From positions 19,363,060 through 19,427,059 of the forward strand of contig OY759274.1 of the NCBI GenBank assembly GCA_963662155.1: a stretch of 64,000 bases of DNA, given 5' to 3'. The notes beneath the pieces are model-generated. The model ran no database searches. It had not been told where the DNA came from and was given only the letters and a program-made list of their open reading frames with translations. A program made the translations under genes and the position numbers. Origin of the DNA: Lamellibrachia columna. Its lineage: Eukaryota; Annelida; Polychaeta; Sabellida; Siboglinidae. Shown here piece after piece: positions 63,715-64,000 of this stretch. Numbering within the stretch: the first letter of the stretch is position 1; every line of letters starts with the position of its first letter.

Positions 63715-64000
63715 ATAAATTACATACACATTCTTTGATAACACGGCTGTCCAAGAATGTGTATGTTATATTACATATACATTCTTTGATTATACGGTTG
63801 TCCAAGAATGTGTATGTTATATTACATACACATTCTTTGAAAACACAGCTGTCCCAGAATATGTATGTTATATTACATACACATTCTTTGATAACACGGC
63901 TGTCCAAGAATGTGTATGTTATATTACATACACATTCTTTGATAACACGGTTGTCCAAGAATGTGAATGTTATATTACATACACATTCTTTGATAACATA
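63715..64000. repeat. 51-bp palindromic tandem repeat running off the window edge
   Basis: Five to six copies. Each contains an inverted repeat gaatgtgtatgt ... acatacacattc around a TTATATT centre, so single strands can form regular hairpins. Confidence 0.9.

Overview
This is a window of animal nuclear DNA. It holds three spliced, conserved metazoan genes whose long introns are filled with tandem repeats and transposon remains. I see no operons, ribosome-binding sites, rRNA, tRNA or CRISPR arrays. The abundance of CR1-type LINEs, Ginger/KRBA2-type integrase fragments and THAP fragments fits an invertebrate, plausibly a lophotrochozoan such as a mollusc. That placement is inference and the species cannot be read from the sequence. 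Layout: (1) 2.1-17.2 kb, minus strand, is an arfaptin (ARFIP) gene: five coding exons plus two alternative last exons, at 2.1 kb (canonical) and 6.8 kb (diverged). (2) 17.2-23.9 kb is a divergent intergenic region carrying a nearly full-length CR1-like LINE with both ORFs open. (3) 23.9-35.5 kb, plus strand, is EIF2A: one large exon for the WD propeller and a distant last exon for the C-terminal helix. The middle coding part was not located. (4) 38.0-63.6 kb, minus strand, is BBS7: 16 exons joining in phase to 702 codons. Only about the first dozen residues (by comparison with the human protein) lie beyond the right edge. The genes act in different processes: Golgi/ARF-ARL membrane curvature, translation initiation, and BBSome ciliary trafficking. 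I see no functional link beyond the divergent arfaptin/EIF2A arrangement. The most striking feature is the repeats. At least a dozen exon-intron junctions are themselves inside a tandem array: the repeat unit contains the splice acceptor (or donor) plus a few to about 37 bases of the exon edge, copied 2 to about 31 times into the intron. In almost every acceptor array I translated, use of a distal copy leads to a stop codon, so the exon-proximal site must normally win. Other arrays are purely intronic, including a 5.5 kb, 59-bp satellite (about 93 copies) and a 60-bp dimeric array with a 540-bp higher-order duplication. Nested transposons add further structure: a Ginger-like element with TATA target duplications inside a palindromic element that also contains a CR1 relic, and an apparently hAT-like element with 8-bp duplications inside a minisatellite. 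Exon boundaries were deduced by eye from GT/AG sites, reading frame and remembered family conservation; no search or transcript data were available.
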